From contig NZ_PNMA01000020.1 in NCBI RefSeq assembly GCF_013823385.1, forward strand, positions 1-64,000: 64,000 nucleotides of DNA. The letters are read 5' to 3'. Source of the stretch: Hyphomonas sp. (lineage in GTDB: Bacteria > Pseudomonadota > Alphaproteobacteria > Caulobacterales > Hyphomonadaceae). A model generated the notes under the pieces. It was given only the letters and a program-made list of their open reading frames with translations, ran no database searches and was not told the origin of the DNA. This document shows, in pieces, positions 1-9,252 of the stretch (positions within the stretch are counted from its first letter, which is position 1; the number at the start of each line of letters is the position of its first letter). The position numbers were made by a program, and so were the translations under genes.

Positions 1-45
1 ACGAAGGGGGCCTGCGCCCTCGCGGCCACCGCCGACACCTCCTAG
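1..45 (+). CDS. possible C-terminal tail of a gene entering from the left
   Basis: Bases 1-45 read in frame 1 without a stop until TAG at 43-45, giving a 14-residue tail (TKGACALAATADTS). The composition is GC-rich like a coding end, and the next 190 bases look intergenic. This is only an open stretch at the window edge, so it may be chance. The upstream sequence would decide it. Confidence 0.2.
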   Translation, partial: TKGACALAATADTS

Positions 46-137
46 CCATTCCCAAAAAACCAAATTCAGCCCAAATCCCCGGCCAGCCCTCGCTGCGTCC
101 GGCCAAACCTGCTGCGGGAAACCTGCACGAGCCCGCC

Positions 138-211
138 ATCCTTCGACTTCGCTCAGGATGAGCTTCTTGAGCGCATCGTATCTGAGCTCATCCTGAGCGA
201 AGTCGAAGGAT
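138..211. repeat. dispersed-type palindromic repeat (27-bp perfect arms)
   Basis: Bases 138-164 are perfectly complementary to 185-211 around a 20-base loop, and a further GCCCGC/GCGGGC pair lies outside at 131-136 and 215-220. The arm contains the core CCTTCGACTTCGCTCAGGAT, which I recall as a recurrent intergenic palindrome in many high-GC genomes. It lies 23 bases beyond the stop codon of the glyoxalase-like gene on the minus strand and could fold into a long hairpin and end its transcript. No T-run follows it. Confidence 0.8.
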
Positions 212-233
212 AGAGCGGGCATAAAAAGCCCAC

Positions 234-959
234 CTAAACCGCCTCCAGCTCCAGCCCCACGCCCGCAATCTTCACCACGCGGTCGACCACGCAGAGGTTC
301 ATGCCGCGGGCCCGCTGCAGGGCCACGCGCGGTTCCTTCACGGCGATCTGGAACTGGATCAGCCTTTCCTCCGGCCCCTGACGGAATTCGATGCCCGCCT
401 CATCGGCCACGCGCAGATAGCGCCGCCCCTTGGGCACGGCCAGAATATCGGCCCAGTGCGCGGCCATGCCTTCGGGGTCAGGCCCGGCCAGCACCGCGCC
501 GCGCAGGGCCCCCGGCTTTGCCCGCTTCTGCCAGCCCGGCCCCGCCCAGCGCCAGCTTGCCGCCGGGCGCGCCTCGTCGATGGAGACAATCGCCCCGCCC
601 ACATCGGCGGGGTGAAGATGGCTCGCGGCAATGTCTTCCAGGTCCATGTTCCACACGCGGCGCACGCCCAGCTTGTCCACCCGCGCGCGGGCCGCCGCCA
701 GGTCCTCGGTCTGGAAGATCGCCATATAGCCGCCCTCCCCGCCCCGCTCGATGAAGCGGGCGGCTGGCGCCCGGGCGCTGGTCGGCACGACGACTTCCAG
801 GAACTGGTCGCCGATCGGGAACACGCGGTTGACGAGGCCGAATTCCTCGACACCGGTGTCAATAAAGGGTTCGCCCAGGCCCAGCAATTCGGCCAGCTGG
901 TCGGCGGTGCTCAGGCTGCGGGCGGCAATCACCAATTGTCGGAGACGCGGCAAGGTCAT
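234..959 (-). CDS. VOC / glyoxalase-like domain protein
   Basis: A 241-residue protein starting at the ATG whose complement is 957-959. GGGGAG lies ten bases upstream of this start, so an in-frame ATG further upstream is not preferred. The sequence has two halves of similar length with the weak beta-alpha-beta-beta-beta pattern of the vicinal oxygen chelate superfamily: an N-terminal half beginning MTLPRLRQLVIAARSL and a second half from about residue 120 (GALRGAVLAGPDPEGMAAHW). This pattern resembles the glyoxalase-like (PF13468-type) group, whose substrates are mostly unknown. No complete set of metal ligands could be assigned by eye. It is divergent from the cation transporter on the plus strand. 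The family call is moderate and the substrate is unknown. Confidence 0.65.
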   Translation of the reverse strand: MTLPRLRQLVIAARSLSTADQLAELLGLGEPFIDTGVEEFGLVNRVFPIGDQFLEVVVPTSARAPAARFIERGGEGGYMAIFQTEDLAAARARVDKLGVRRVWNMDLEDIAASHLHPADVGGAIVSIDEARPAASWRWAGPGWQKRAKPGALRGAVLAGPDPEGMAAHWADILAVPKGRRYLRVADEAGIEFRQGPEERLIQFQIAVKEPRVALQRARGMNLCVVDRVVKIAGVGLELEAV

Positions 960-1105
960 GGTTGTGGTTCTCCCCGGAGGCATTTTCTTTTGAGAAGACC
1001 CTAGCGGGCAGAACAAACGCCGCAACAACGACGCAAGGTAAACAAGGTTATGCTATTACGCACCGATTGCTTTCCCCTCCGGAAGGCGCCACTGGCTCGG
1101 GCAAG

Positions 1106-2164
1106 ATGACCAAACCGCACGCACATCCCCCCGCCTCCGGCATCAAGTCCCATGATCACGACCATGATCATGACCACGCCCATGGCCCTGCCGAAATGCT
1201 GGGGCTCGACTGCCCGGCAGACCCCGGCGCGCATGATCCCGGCCACAGCCATGATCACGGCCATGGCCATGATCACAGCCATGCCGGCCATTCCCATGAT
1301 CACGCCGCCGACATGACCAATGCAGACTCCCGCCGCCGCGTCGCCATTGCCGCCGTGCTGACGGCCAGCTTCATGGTGGCGGAAATCGTGGGCGGGCTCA
1401 TCTCCGGCTCCCTCGCCCTCCTGGCAGACGCCGCCCACATGTTCACCGATGCCGGCTCGCTGCTGCTCGCCTGGATCGGCTACAAGCTCGCCGAGCGCCC
1501 GGCAGACCCTGCCCGCTCCTATGGCTTCGCGCGGATGAAGATCCTCGCCGCCTTCACCAATGGCGTCCTGCTGATCCTGCTCGGCGCCTGGATCATCTGG
1601 GAAGCGGTCCAGCGCCTGCTCGCCCCGGTCGAGGTGATGGGCGGGCTGATGCTGCTCGTCGCGGCCGGCGGCCTGCTCGTCAACATCGCCGCCTTCGCCG
1701 TCCTGCATGGCGGCGACAGGCAAGACCTGAACCTGCGCGGCGCCCTCTGGCATGTAGCCGGAGACCTGCTCGGCTCGGTCGCCGCCATCGCCGCGGCCGG
1801 CATTATCCTCTGGACGGGCTGGATGCCCGCCGACCCGATCCTCTCCGCCCTCGTCGCCGTGCTGGTCATTGTCGCGGGTGTCCGCATCATGCGCCAGTCT
1901 GGCCACATCCTGCTGGAGGGGACACCGCAAGGTCTCTCCGTGTCCGAAATTGTCCAGGATCTGTCCGGAAATGTCCCCGGCGTGGCGCGGGTTGCCCATG
2001 TTCATGCTTGGTCTTTGACCGAATCGCGCCCGCTGGTGACGCTGGAAGTAACCGCCGCTCCCGGCGCCAATCCGGAGGCGCTGCGCCGCGATGTGAAGGC
2101 CCGCCTCGCCAGCCGGTTCAAGGTTTCCCACGCCACCGTGGAAGTTGTCTCCGCCCCTGAATAG
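1106..2164 (+). CDS. cation diffusion facilitator, probable zinc efflux transporter
   Basis: A 352-residue inner-membrane transporter of the CDF family (ZitB/CzcD type), which exchanges cytoplasmic Zn(II) or similar ions for protons. I start it at the ATG at 1106, because a further 48 upstream codons in frame look non-coding. The first 70 residues are extremely His/Asp-rich (repeats of HDHDHDH and HGHGHDHSH) and form a cytoplasmic metal-binding tail. Six membrane segments follow. The intramembrane site residues are visible as HMFTD (H111, D115) in TM2 and HVAGD (H216, D220) in TM5, the HxxxD pair typical of zinc-selective members. The C-terminal 75 residues match the cytoplasmic ferredoxin-like dimer domain. 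A regulator was not seen next to it. Confidence 0.9.
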   Translation: MTKPHAHPPASGIKSHDHDHDHDHAHGPAEMLGLDCPADPGAHDPGHSHDHGHGHDHSHAGHSHDHAADMTNADSRRRVAIAAVLTASFMVAEIVGGLISGSLALLADAAHMFTDAGSLLLAWIGYKLAERPADPARSYGFARMKILAAFTNGVLLILLGAWIIWEAVQRLLAPVEVMGGLMLLVAAGGLLVNIAAFAVLHGGDRQDLNLRGALWHVAGDLLGSVAAIAAAGIILWTGWMPADPILSALVAVLVIVAGVRIMRQSGHILLEGTPQGLSVSEIVQDLSGNVPGVARVAHVHAWSLTESRPLVTLEVTAAPGANPEALRRDVKARLASRFKVSHATVEVVSAPE

Positions 2165-2208
2165 CTGCCTTGCGGCCAGCGCAAGAGCGCTTTAACCCTG
2201 CCCCTCCA

Positions 2209-2224
2209 GGCCCCATATGGGGCC
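2209..2224. repeat. 16-bp perfect palindrome before trxB
   Basis: GGCCCCATATGGGGCC is a perfect palindrome 32 bases before the trxB start codon, downstream of the cation transporter stop. It could be an operator or a short hairpin in the trxB leader. Nothing else supports a function. Confidence 0.4.
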
Positions 2225-2256
2225 GGCCCGCCCATGATCTGCGAAGGAGGCTCCCG

Positions 2257-3228
2257 ATGGCCGAAACACAACATGCCGAAATCCTGATCATCGGATCAGG
2301 CCCCGCCGGCTGGACCGCCGCCATCTATGCCGCCCGCGCCCTGCGCAACACCCTCGTCGTCACCGGCATGCAGCCTGGCGGCCAGCTCACCATCACCACC
2401 GAGGTCGAAAACTGGCCCGGCGAATCCCACATCCAGGGCCCCGAGCTGATGGTGAAGATGCAGGAACATGCCGAAAAGATGGGCGCCAAGGTGGCCAGCG
2501 ATCACATCCTCTCGGTCGATTTTGAAACCCGCCCCTTCAAGGCCGTCGGCGAAAGCGGCACGGTCTACACCGCTGATTCGGTTATCATTTCCACCGGCGC
2601 GCAGGCCAAATGGCTGAACCTTCCCAGCGAGGAAAAGTTCAAGGGCTTCGGCGTCTCCGCCTGCGCCACCTGTGATGGCTTCTTCTATCGCGGCAAGGAA
2701 GTCCTCGTCATCGGCGGGGGCAACACCGCCGTCGAAGAGGCGCTTTTCCTGACGAACTTTGCCTCCAAGGTCACCGTCATCCACCGCCGCGACCATTTCC
2801 GCGCCGAGAAAATCCTGCAGGACCGCCTGTTCAAGAACCCCAAGGTCGAAGTCATCTGGAACCACGCGCTGGAAGAAGTCGTCGGCGATGAAAACCCGCT
2901 CGGCGTCACCGCTGCGCGTATCAAGGATGTCACCACCGGCGCCATCCGTGAGCTGTCTGTCCACGGCATCTTCGTGGCCATCGGCCATGCCCCGTCAACC
3001 GAACTCTTCGTCGGCAAGCTGCCGATGAAAGAGAATGGCTACCTGATCACCGAGCCCGGCTCGCCCCGCACCGCCATTCCCGGCGTCTTCGCCGCCGGCG
3101 ACGTGACCGACGAAACCTACCGCCAGGCCGTCACCGCCGCCGGCATGGGCTGCATGGCCGCGCTCGACGCTGAACGCTTCCTCTCCGAACAGGAAGCCCA
3201 TGCGCAGGCGGCTGTTCCGGCCGAATAG
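2257..3228 (+). CDS. trxB: thioredoxin reductase
   Basis: A 323-residue flavoenzyme that transfers electrons from NADPH to thioredoxin in the cytoplasm. The ATG at 2257 has a strong ribosome site (GAAGGAGG) ten bases upstream, so the longer frame from 2170 is not used. An FAD-binding GSGPAG motif lies at about residues 13-18. The redox-active pair is in SACATCD (C136 and C139), and a second Rossmann motif (GGGNTA) follows for NADPH. The ending [18 protein letters not shown] is the usual FAD-contacting C-terminal segment. Length and motif order match bacterial low-molecular-weight TrxB. It converges on the secreted TPR gene with ten bases between the stops. Confidence 0.96.
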   Translation: MAETQHAEILIIGSGPAGWTAAIYAARALRNTLVVTGMQPGGQLTITTEVENWPGESHIQGPELMVKMQEHAEKMGAKVASDHILSVDFETRPFKAVGESGTVYTADSVIISTGAQAKWLNLPSEEKFKGFGVSACATCDGFFYRGKEVLVIGGGNTAVEEALFLTNFASKVTVIHRRDHFRAEKILQDRLFKNPKVEVIWNHALEEVVGDENPLGVTAARIKDVTTGAIRELSVHGIFVAIGHAPSTELFVGKLPMKENGYLITEPGSPRTAIPGVFAAGDVTDETYRQAVTAAGMGCMAALDAERFLSEQEAHAQAAVPAE

Positions 3229-3238
3229 GCCCAAGGCC

Positions 3239-4003
3239 CTACAGCATCGCCAGCGCCACGCGCTCCACATCACGGGGTTTCTGGCGGGTGACCGCTTCCA
3301 GCAGCCGCGCGGCGCGTGCCTGCATCACGCGGTCAAGGTCCGTGGCCGGATCGGTTGCCACAGCCACCTGCAGCGCCGCCTCGATCTCCGCGCGGTGCTT
3401 CCTGGCGTCCAGCGCGGCCAGCGCCCGGGCCCATTGCCAGCGCAGGCCAATATCCTCCGGGGCAAGACGGACGGCTTCCTCATAATGGCGCCGCGCCGTC
3501 TTCAGGCTGGCGCCCATGATGGCCGCGCCAATCGTGCCGCCCCGGCGCTCGACCTCCACATGCCAGACAGCCAGAAAGCCATGCGCATAGAAATTCGCCG
3601 GATCATCCTGCAACACGCCTTCGGCAAGGGCTTTCGAAAGCTCGCCATAGCCGGTCTTGCTGGCTTCCTTGATGCTCATCGGCCGCAGGATCAGGGACAG
3701 GGCAATTGCCTTCTGCAGGCGGCCTTCCTCATGTTCGGGGTCCAGCTTCAACGCCTTTTCGGCTTCCGCCAGCGCCTGATCGATCAGGCTGCGCGGCGGG
3801 TCGCCCTCCCCGCACATCGCCTTGGCCAGCAGGGTGCGCGCCCGGAAGGCATGGGAATCGGCACTGGGGACACTGGCCGCCTGCTCGAAAGCGGCGTCAT
3901 ACCGGCCCGCCCGGAAGGCTTCGGCGGCCGCTTCAATGTCGGCAGAGGCCGGCGCGGCTGCCAGCAGGGCAAAAGCAAACAGAATCAAGCTGCGTGGCTG
4001 CAT
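3239..4003 (-). CDS. secreted TPR-repeat protein
   Basis: A 254-residue protein with a cleavable signal peptide (MQPRSLILFAFALLAAAPASA, predicted cut before Asp-Ile-Glu). The mature part is Ala-rich and helical with tetratricopeptide-like units, for example the segments around AFRAGRYDAAFEQAASV and ARRHYEEAVRLAPEDIGLRW. TPR proteins are scaffolds, so no catalytic role follows. It is probably periplasmic. The start codons of this gene and of the oxidase on the plus strand are about 48 bases apart, so a shared divergent promoter is likely. No specific family was recognised. Confidence 0.7.
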   Translation of the reverse strand: MQPRSLILFAFALLAAAPASADIEAAAEAFRAGRYDAAFEQAASVPSADSHAFRARTLLAKAMCGEGDPPRSLIDQALAEAEKALKLDPEHEEGRLQKAIALSLILRPMSIKEASKTGYGELSKALAEGVLQDDPANFYAHGFLAVWHVEVERRGGTIGAAIMGASLKTARRHYEEAVRLAPEDIGLRWQWARALAALDARKHRAEIEAALQVAVATDPATDLDRVMQARAARLLEAVTRQKPRDVERVALAML

Positions 4004-4051
4004 TTGAGTTGATACTAGTTCAAATCAGGGTTTCCGGCGAGCAGCATCCGA

Positions 4052-5182
4052 ATGGCAGACAGTTTCGAGGCAGACGTGATCATCATCGGGGCGGGCGTGA
4101 TCGGCCTTGCCTGTGGGCGCGCGCTGGCGCGAGCGGGGCGCGAGGTGTTCGTGCTGGAGGCTGAAGACCAGATTGCGATGCACACCTCCTCGCGCAATTC
4201 CGAGGTCATCCATGCCGGGCTCTATTATGCCACCGGCAGCCTGAAGGCGCGCCACTGCGTCAATGGCCGGCGGATGCTCTACAGCTTTCTGGATGCTCAT
4301 GGCGTCGCGGTGAAACGCTGCGGCAAGCTGGTGGTGGCCATCGGGCCGGCGGAGGCCGCCGAGCTCGGCGCGATCCTGGCGCGGGCGCAGGCCAATGGCG
4401 TGGAAGACCTCCGCCTGCTGGAGGGCGCCGAAGCCCTGGCGATGGAACCTGCGCTCAATCCCGAAGTGGCCGCCGCCATCCACTCCCCCGTTTCCGGCAT
4501 CTTCGACAGCCATGCCTATTTCCTGGCCCTTCAGGGCGAACTGGAAGACGCAGGCGGCTCGATTGCCTTCAACACGCCCGTGCTCTCCGGCGCCGTGGAG
4601 ACTGGCCATGTCCGGCTGGAGACCGGCGGGGACAATCCGGCCACCATCCGCGCCCGCACGGTGGTCAATGCGGCGGGTCACTACGCGCCCCATATAGCCG
4701 CCACGATAGAAGGCCCCCACACGGCCGGCTTGCCGGAAACCCATTTCGTGAAGGGCAGCTATTTCGGGATAAGCGGCCGCACGCCCTTCTCCCGGCTGAT
4801 CTATCCCATGCCCAACACCGCCACGCTGGGCCTGCACCTGACGATAGACCTTGGCGGGCGCGGCAAGGTTGGGCCGGACGCCGAATGGCTGCCCGAGGGC
4901 GCAGAGCCGCCCTTTGATTACCGCGTCGATCCTGCCCGCGCGGCCGTCTTCCATGCCGAAGTCAGCCGCTACTGGCCGGGCCTCACCCTCGACCGGCTGA
5001 CCCCCGATTATGCCGGCGTGCGGCCCAAAATCGTGCCCAGGGGCGCCCCTTCGGGGGATTTCCGCATCGAAGGGCCAGAGGCCCATGGCAGCGCAGGGCT
5101 GGTTAACCTTCTGGGGATCGAAAGCCCGGGCCTGACCTCTTCGCTTTCAATTGCAGACCATGTCGCAGAGCTTGCAGGATAG
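4052..5182 (+). CDS. FAD-dependent oxidoreductase, L-2-hydroxyglutarate oxidase-like
   Basis: A 376-residue protein of the D-amino-acid-oxidase/glycerol-3-phosphate dehydrogenase fold. The dinucleotide-binding motif is GAGVIG near residue 13. It is followed by HTSSRNSEVIHAGLYY (near 44-59), which closely resembles the signature of LhgO/L2HGDH enzymes that oxidise L-2-hydroxyglutarate to 2-oxoglutarate with quinone as acceptor. The C-terminus carries a GIESPGLTSSLSIA segment that closes the FAD site. No membrane segment is seen. The tRNA gene follows about 60 bases downstream. The oxidase class is firm. The exact substrate is inferred from the motif. Confidence 0.8.
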   Translation: MADSFEADVIIIGAGVIGLACGRALARAGREVFVLEAEDQIAMHTSSRNSEVIHAGLYYATGSLKARHCVNGRRMLYSFLDAHGVAVKRCGKLVVAIGPAEAAELGAILARAQANGVEDLRLLEGAEALAMEPALNPEVAAAIHSPVSGIFDSHAYFLALQGELEDAGGSIAFNTPVLSGAVETGHVRLETGGDNPATIRARTVVNAAGHYAPHIAATIEGPHTAGLPETHFVKGSYFGISGRTPFSRLIYPMPNTATLGLHLTIDLGGRGKVGPDAEWLPEGAEPPFDYRVDPARAAVFHAEVSRYWPGLTLDRLTPDYAGVRPKIVPRGAPSGDFRIEGPEAHGSAGLVNLLGIESPGLTSSLSIADHVAELAG

Positions 5183-5240
5183 GGTGCTTGCGCGCCCCCC
5201 ATCCAATGTGTATCAGGCGCGTTCGCTGATGCGGCGCTCA

Positions 5241-5317
5241 GGTTCGGTAGCTCAGTTGGTTAGAGCGCGCGACTCATAATCGCGAGGTCGAGAGTTCAAA
5301 TCTCTCCCGAACCACCA
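5241..5317 (+). tRNA. tRNA with CAT anticodon (Met, or Ile2 after lysidine modification)
   Basis: A complete 77-base cloverleaf can be folded by hand. The acceptor stem GGTTCGG (5241-5247) pairs with CCGAACC (5307-5313). A D-arm with GTTGG follows, then an anticodon stem CGCGA/TCGCG around loop CTCATAA with anticodon CAT at 5275-5277, a five-base variable loop, and a T-arm GAGAG/CTCTC around TTCAAAT. The discriminator is A5314 and CCA is encoded at 5315-5317. It is not the initiator type, since the first pair is G-C. The anticodon stem-loop resembles bacterial tRNA-Ile2 as well as elongator tRNA-Met, so the identity is left open. Confidence 0.95.
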
Positions 5318-5372
5318 CGCCCAGCTAGCGATCCCTCTTGCGCCGCCAGCCAACTGGCCAGAGGATCGCCTG

Positions 5373-7598
5373 ATGACGCAGACCTTCTCCCGCAATCTGA
5401 CCCGCCCGCTGGTCCTCCTCACCGCCCTGCTTAGCCTTGCCGGCACCAGCCTGGCGCAGGAGGCGGCCGAAACCGAGACCCGCCGGCCCAAGGTCGCACT
5501 GGTGCTGTCGGGCGGAGGCGCGCTCGGCCTCTCCCATGTCGGCGCCATCCAGGAGCTGGAAGCCATGGGCATCCGGCCCGACATTGTGGTCGGCACCTCG
5601 ATGGGCGCGGTCATCGGCGGGCTCTATGCGGCAGGAATGAACGGCGCAGAACTGGAAGAGGTGGTCCAGAAGGTCAACTGGAGCGGGGTGTTCAACCCGG
5701 CGCCGGAGCGCGACAAGCTCACCTACCGCCAGAAGCAGCAGCAGGTGGACTTTCCCGGCACCGCCAGCCTTGGCGTCTCCGGCGCGGGTCTCCTCCTACC
5801 CACCGGCGCCATCTCCGACCAGGCGCTGATGAAGGAACTGCGCCGCTTCACGCCGGCGCGGATGAATGTTGAGAGTTTCGACGATCTGGTGATCCCCTAC
5901 CGCGCGGTGGCGACCGATATTGCCACAGGCGAAGCCGTCATCATCAGCTCGGGCGAATTGCCGATGGCGATGCGCGCCTCGATGTCCGTGCCCGGCGTGT
6001 TCCCGGCCTTTAACCTCGAGGGCAAGCTGCTGGTTGATGGCGGCCTCTCCGCCAACATCCCGGTTAGTGTCGCAAGGGATATGGGCGCGGACATCGTGAT
6101 CGCCGTGTGGACCCCCAACGAGCTGCTGAAGCAGGAGCAGATCGGCTCTGTGGTCGATGTCCTCTCGCAGACCGTCAGCCTTCTGATCCTGGCCAATGAA
6201 CGCGCCGAAATCGCCTCGATGAATGAACGTGATGTCCTCGTGCGGGTCGATACCGACAAGATCGGCCCGGCCGCCTTCACGCGCGGCAACGAACTGATCG
6301 AGGCTGGCCGGAAATCGGTTCAGGCCCTGGCAGATACCTTCGCCCCGATTGCGGAAGGACGCCCGCCCGTCAGCTATGCCGGCATTGGCAGCGCCCCGCC
6401 GCCGGTCATCTCTTTCGTCCGCATCGAGAACACCTCGCGCCTCAACCAGTCGCTGCTTGAAACGCGCATGACAAGCGTGCTGGGCAAGCCTGCCGATACT
6501 GATGAGATCAACGAGGCGCTCGACCGCATCTACGCCCTCGGCCCGTTTGAGCGGGTGGACTATACGATGGCCGAGCAGGACGGGCTGACTGGCCTGATCG
6601 TGCGCGCTGAAGATTCCCGCCGCAATGCCGGCCGGGTCCGCCTCGGCATGATCGTGGAGAACGACTTCAACACCGAGTCCGATGTGGCGGTGTCTGTGGA
6701 CTATCGCAGCGCCGCGCTGGATGCCTATGGATCGGAAATCCGCGCCATTGCCACCATCGGCGACATCAACGAATTTGGCCTCGAATATTTCCGGCTGCTG
6801 GAACCCGAACAAAGCTGGTTTGCCGCCGCCCGCCTGGAGATCGAAAACCGCCCGGTGAACCTCTACTCCCAGCGCGGCTTCAAGACCGCCGGATATGATC
6901 TCACCTATGGCCTGCTCGGTATTGATGCCGGCCGCCAGTTTAGCAACTTCGCGGAAATCCGTGTGGGCACGGAACTCGGCACGGGCCGCGCCAAGCTCAA
7001 CGAAGGCGCCGGCCCCTTCAATAAAGTCGACATCGATACAGGCCGCCTCTTTGCGTCCGCCGGTCTCGACACGCTCAACGATCCTTTCTTCCCGCGCAGA
7101 GGCGTGAGCGCAAAGGTCCGCTGGACCCATGGTCTTGAAGCGCTGGGGGACAATGCCGATTACCAGACACTCTCGGCCTCGGGCCTGCACGCCTTCACGA
7201 TTGGCCGCAATACGCTGCTGTCCTCCGTTTCCGGCGGTGTGCGCCTCAGCGGGGCCCCGCCCATTGATACGCTCTACCGGATCGGGGGCCTGTTCAGCCT
7301 GTCGGGTTACCGGCTGGATGAGCTGGCCGGCGAGAATTTCGTGGCTGGCCGGCTGATCTATCGCCGCGCGCTGGCCAACACGGAGGAAGCCCTTTTCGGG
7401 GTTCCTCTGTTCGTGGGCGGATCAATCGAGGTGGGCGAAGTGTGGTCGGAGCCGGAGGATTTCTCGCTGGATGATGTGCGCTTCGGTGGCAGCGTCTATG
7501 TCGGCGCCAATACGGCGCTGGGACCGGTTTACCTTGCCTTTGGCCGCTCCGAGGGCGGGCGCCAGTCGGCCTATCTGGTGATCGGGCGGTCCTTCTAG
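5373..7598 (+). CDS. patatin-like phospholipase fused to outer-membrane barrel (PlpD type)
   Basis: A 741-residue exported protein with a signal peptide (first 29 residues, ending SLAGTSLAQ). The patatin domain follows with oxyanion motif SGGGALGLSHVG (46-57), nucleophile elbow GTSMG (S76) and catalytic Asp in VDGG (D222). After a POTRA-like linker (about 345-420) comes a Bac_surface_Ag/BamA-like 16-strand barrel that ends in a C-terminal Phe, as outer-membrane barrels do. This architecture defines type Vd autotransporters, in which the barrel exports a phospholipase A1. It starts about 56 bases after the tRNA. All catalytic residues are intact, so it is probably an active surface or secreted lipase. 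Confidence 0.92.
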   Translation: MTQTFSRNLTRPLVLLTALLSLAGTSLAQEAAETETRRPKVALVLSGGGALGLSHVGAIQELEAMGIRPDIVVGTSMGAVIGGLYAAGMNGAELEEVVQKVNWSGVFNPAPERDKLTYRQKQQQVDFPGTASLGVSGAGLLLPTGAISDQALMKELRRFTPARMNVESFDDLVIPYRAVATDIATGEAVIISSGELPMAMRASMSVPGVFPAFNLEGKLLVDGGLSANIPVSVARDMGADIVIAVWTPNELLKQEQIGSVVDVLSQTVSLLILANERAEIASMNERDVLVRVDTDKIGPAAFTRGNELIEAGRKSVQALADTFAPIAEGRPPVSYAGIGSAPPPVISFVRIENTSRLNQSLLETRMTSVLGKPADTDEINEALDRIYALGPFERVDYTMAEQDGLTGLIVRAEDSRRNAGRVRLGMIVENDFNTESDVAVSVDYRSAALDAYGSEIRAIATIGDINEFGLEYFRLLEPEQSWFAAARLEIENRPVNLYSQRGFKTAGYDLTYGLLGIDAGRQFSNFAEIRVGTELGTGRAKLNEGAGPFNKVDIDTGRLFASAGLDTLNDPFFPRRGVSAKVRWTHGLEALGDNADYQTLSASGLHAFTIGRNTLLSSVSGGVRLSGAPPIDTLYRIGGLFSLSGYRLDELAGENFVAGRLIYRRALANTEEALFGVPLFVGGSIEVGEVWSEPEDFSLDDVRFGGSVYVGANTALGPVYLAFGRSEGGRQSAYLVIGRSF

Positions 7599-7613
7599 GG
7601 GCGCCGCCTTACC

Positions 7614-9245
7614 TCAGACAGCTTTCGCCTGCCGGTCGCGCGGGGCGCTGAGCAGCGTATCGGCAAGCGCGGCGACGAGCGCGCGCGGACGCACCGGCTT
7701 TTCGATGAGGCCTGAGAAGCCGAGCTTCTCGCAGGCATCGCGGCATTCGGGCGTGGCGTCGGCCGTCAGCGCCAGGACCGGCGCGGCGCTGTTCTGGCCG
7801 GGGCCAAACCGCGCCGCTTTCAGCACGGCCTCCGCCCCGCCGCCCGGCATATGCACATCGCTGAGGATCGCCTGATACCGGCGCACGGCAAGGCGCTGGA
7901 CCGCCGCCGTGGCATCCGGCACGCATTCCACCCGCCAGCCGGCCGCAACCAGGGCCTCCCGGATGACAAAGGCCGTTGTCTCGTGATCTTCAGCCACGAG
8001 AATCTCGCCCAGATCAAAGCGCCCGGCGCCCGCGGGCGCGGCATTCTCCACCGCAAGGCGCGGGCCGGCTTTCTGCACCGGCACCGTTACCGTGAAGAGG
8101 CACCCGCCCCCGGCATTGTCGGCCAGCGCAATATCACCGCCGAGACGCCGCGCCAGCGCGCGCGCAATGCTGAGGCCGAGGCCGGAGCCGCCATGGGTCG
8201 CCGCGATGGTATCGTCGGCCTGCTCGAACTCTTCAAACAGGCGCGCCTTGTCAGCGTCGGAAATGCCCCGCCCGGTATCGGCGACGGTCATGATGAGGGT
8301 GAGCCCCTCGCCTGCCGGCACGGTCGACATCTGGACGGTGACATGGCCGCGATCGGTGAACTTTACGGCATTGCTGACGAGGTTGAACAGGATCTGCCGC
8401 AGGCGCCCGGCATCGCTTTCGATGCGCGCCTCGGCGCTGCGGGCCACCGCAATGCGCAGGCCGACCCGTTTGGCATCGAGCTTGGGCTGCCAGAGGTCGC
8501 GGGTCTCGGACGCAAACTGGCGCAGCTCGAACGCCTGCATGGTTACCGGCAGCTTGCCCACTTCCAGCCGGGAGAGGTCCAGAAGGTCGTTGAGCAGGCG
8601 TTCCAGATGCTGGCCGCTATTGGAAATCGTCTCGGCGAGGCGCCGGGTCTCGCTGGTGGGCGCCTGGTCCTTGATCAGATCGGCCACGCCCAGAATGCCG
8701 GTCAGCGGCGTGCGGATTTCATGGCCGATGAAGGCCAGGAAGCGGGAGCGGCCTTCCGCGAGTGTCAGCATCCGCGTCTTCATCTCTTCGATGCGGCGGT
8801 GGCTGGCCTGCTGGCTGCGGGCGCGGGCGGTGTTTTCCTCGGCCACGGCCTTGAGCAGCGCGGCGGGAGTTACGAGGCCCTTGTAGGCGCCCTCTTCCAT
8901 CACGATCACGCCATCGGTCAGCGCGCTGGTGCCCTTCTCGGCCGCCTGTTTGGCAATCAGGGCGACAGGCGCGGTGCCTTCGGCGATAACGGGGGCCTGC
9001 GTGATCAGGTGAAGCACCGGGCGGGCGGCAAAGATATCGCGGCCGTTCGGGCCGGCGAGCGCCTCGGTCAGCCTGGCGCGGGTGACCTGAGCGATGCGCG
9101 GCGCCCCCTCCTCCCCTGTCTCGACGCGGACCGGGAGGGCAAACAGCAGCGGGTCAGACAGAAAGAGAGACAGGGCAGCGGCCCCCGTCGTGGAGGACGG
9201 AATGGGCGGAACGCTGAGCGCAATTTCCTGGAGGCGTACGGGCAT
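7614..9245 (-). CDS. soluble hybrid histidine kinase with C-terminal receiver
   Basis: A 543-residue cytoplasmic kinase with no membrane segment or signal peptide. Residues about 70-140 (from RPVLHLITQAPVIAEG) resemble the CBS-like pair seen in some GGDEF/EAL proteins and may sense a nucleotide. The dimerisation/phosphoacceptor helix has FIGHEIRTPLTG with H175. The ATPase domain shows an N-box (NLVSNAVKF), DTGRGIS and GGSGLGLSI motifs. The last 120 residues are a receiver domain with LSDVHMPGG carrying the phosphorylatable Asp. No partner regulator lies beside it, so output probably goes through a phosphotransfer protein. A hairpin sits directly before its start codon. Confidence 0.9.
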   Translation of the reverse strand: MPVRLQEIALSVPPIPSSTTGAAALSLFLSDPLLFALPVRVETGEEGAPRIAQVTRARLTEALAGPNGRDIFAARPVLHLITQAPVIAEGTAPVALIAKQAAEKGTSALTDGVIVMEEGAYKGLVTPAALLKAVAEENTARARSQQASHRRIEEMKTRMLTLAEGRSRFLAFIGHEIRTPLTGILGVADLIKDQAPTSETRRLAETISNSGQHLERLLNDLLDLSRLEVGKLPVTMQAFELRQFASETRDLWQPKLDAKRVGLRIAVARSAEARIESDAGRLRQILFNLVSNAVKFTDRGHVTVQMSTVPAGEGLTLIMTVADTGRGISDADKARLFEEFEQADDTIAATHGGSGLGLSIARALARRLGGDIALADNAGGGCLFTVTVPVQKAGPRLAVENAAPAGAGRFDLGEILVAEDHETTAFVIREALVAAGWRVECVPDATAAVQRLAVRRYQAILSDVHMPGGGAEAVLKAARFGPGQNSAAPVLALTADATPECRDACEKLGFSGLIEKPVRPRALVAALADTLLSAPRDRQAKAV

Positions 9246-9252
9246 CGGGGAC

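Noticed and set aside
3200-4012. Long plus-strand frame opposite the TPR gene
   Set aside because: The minus-strand frame has a signal peptide and TPR-like units. The plus-strand product is the His/Arg/Gly-rich type produced by antisense GC-rich DNA.
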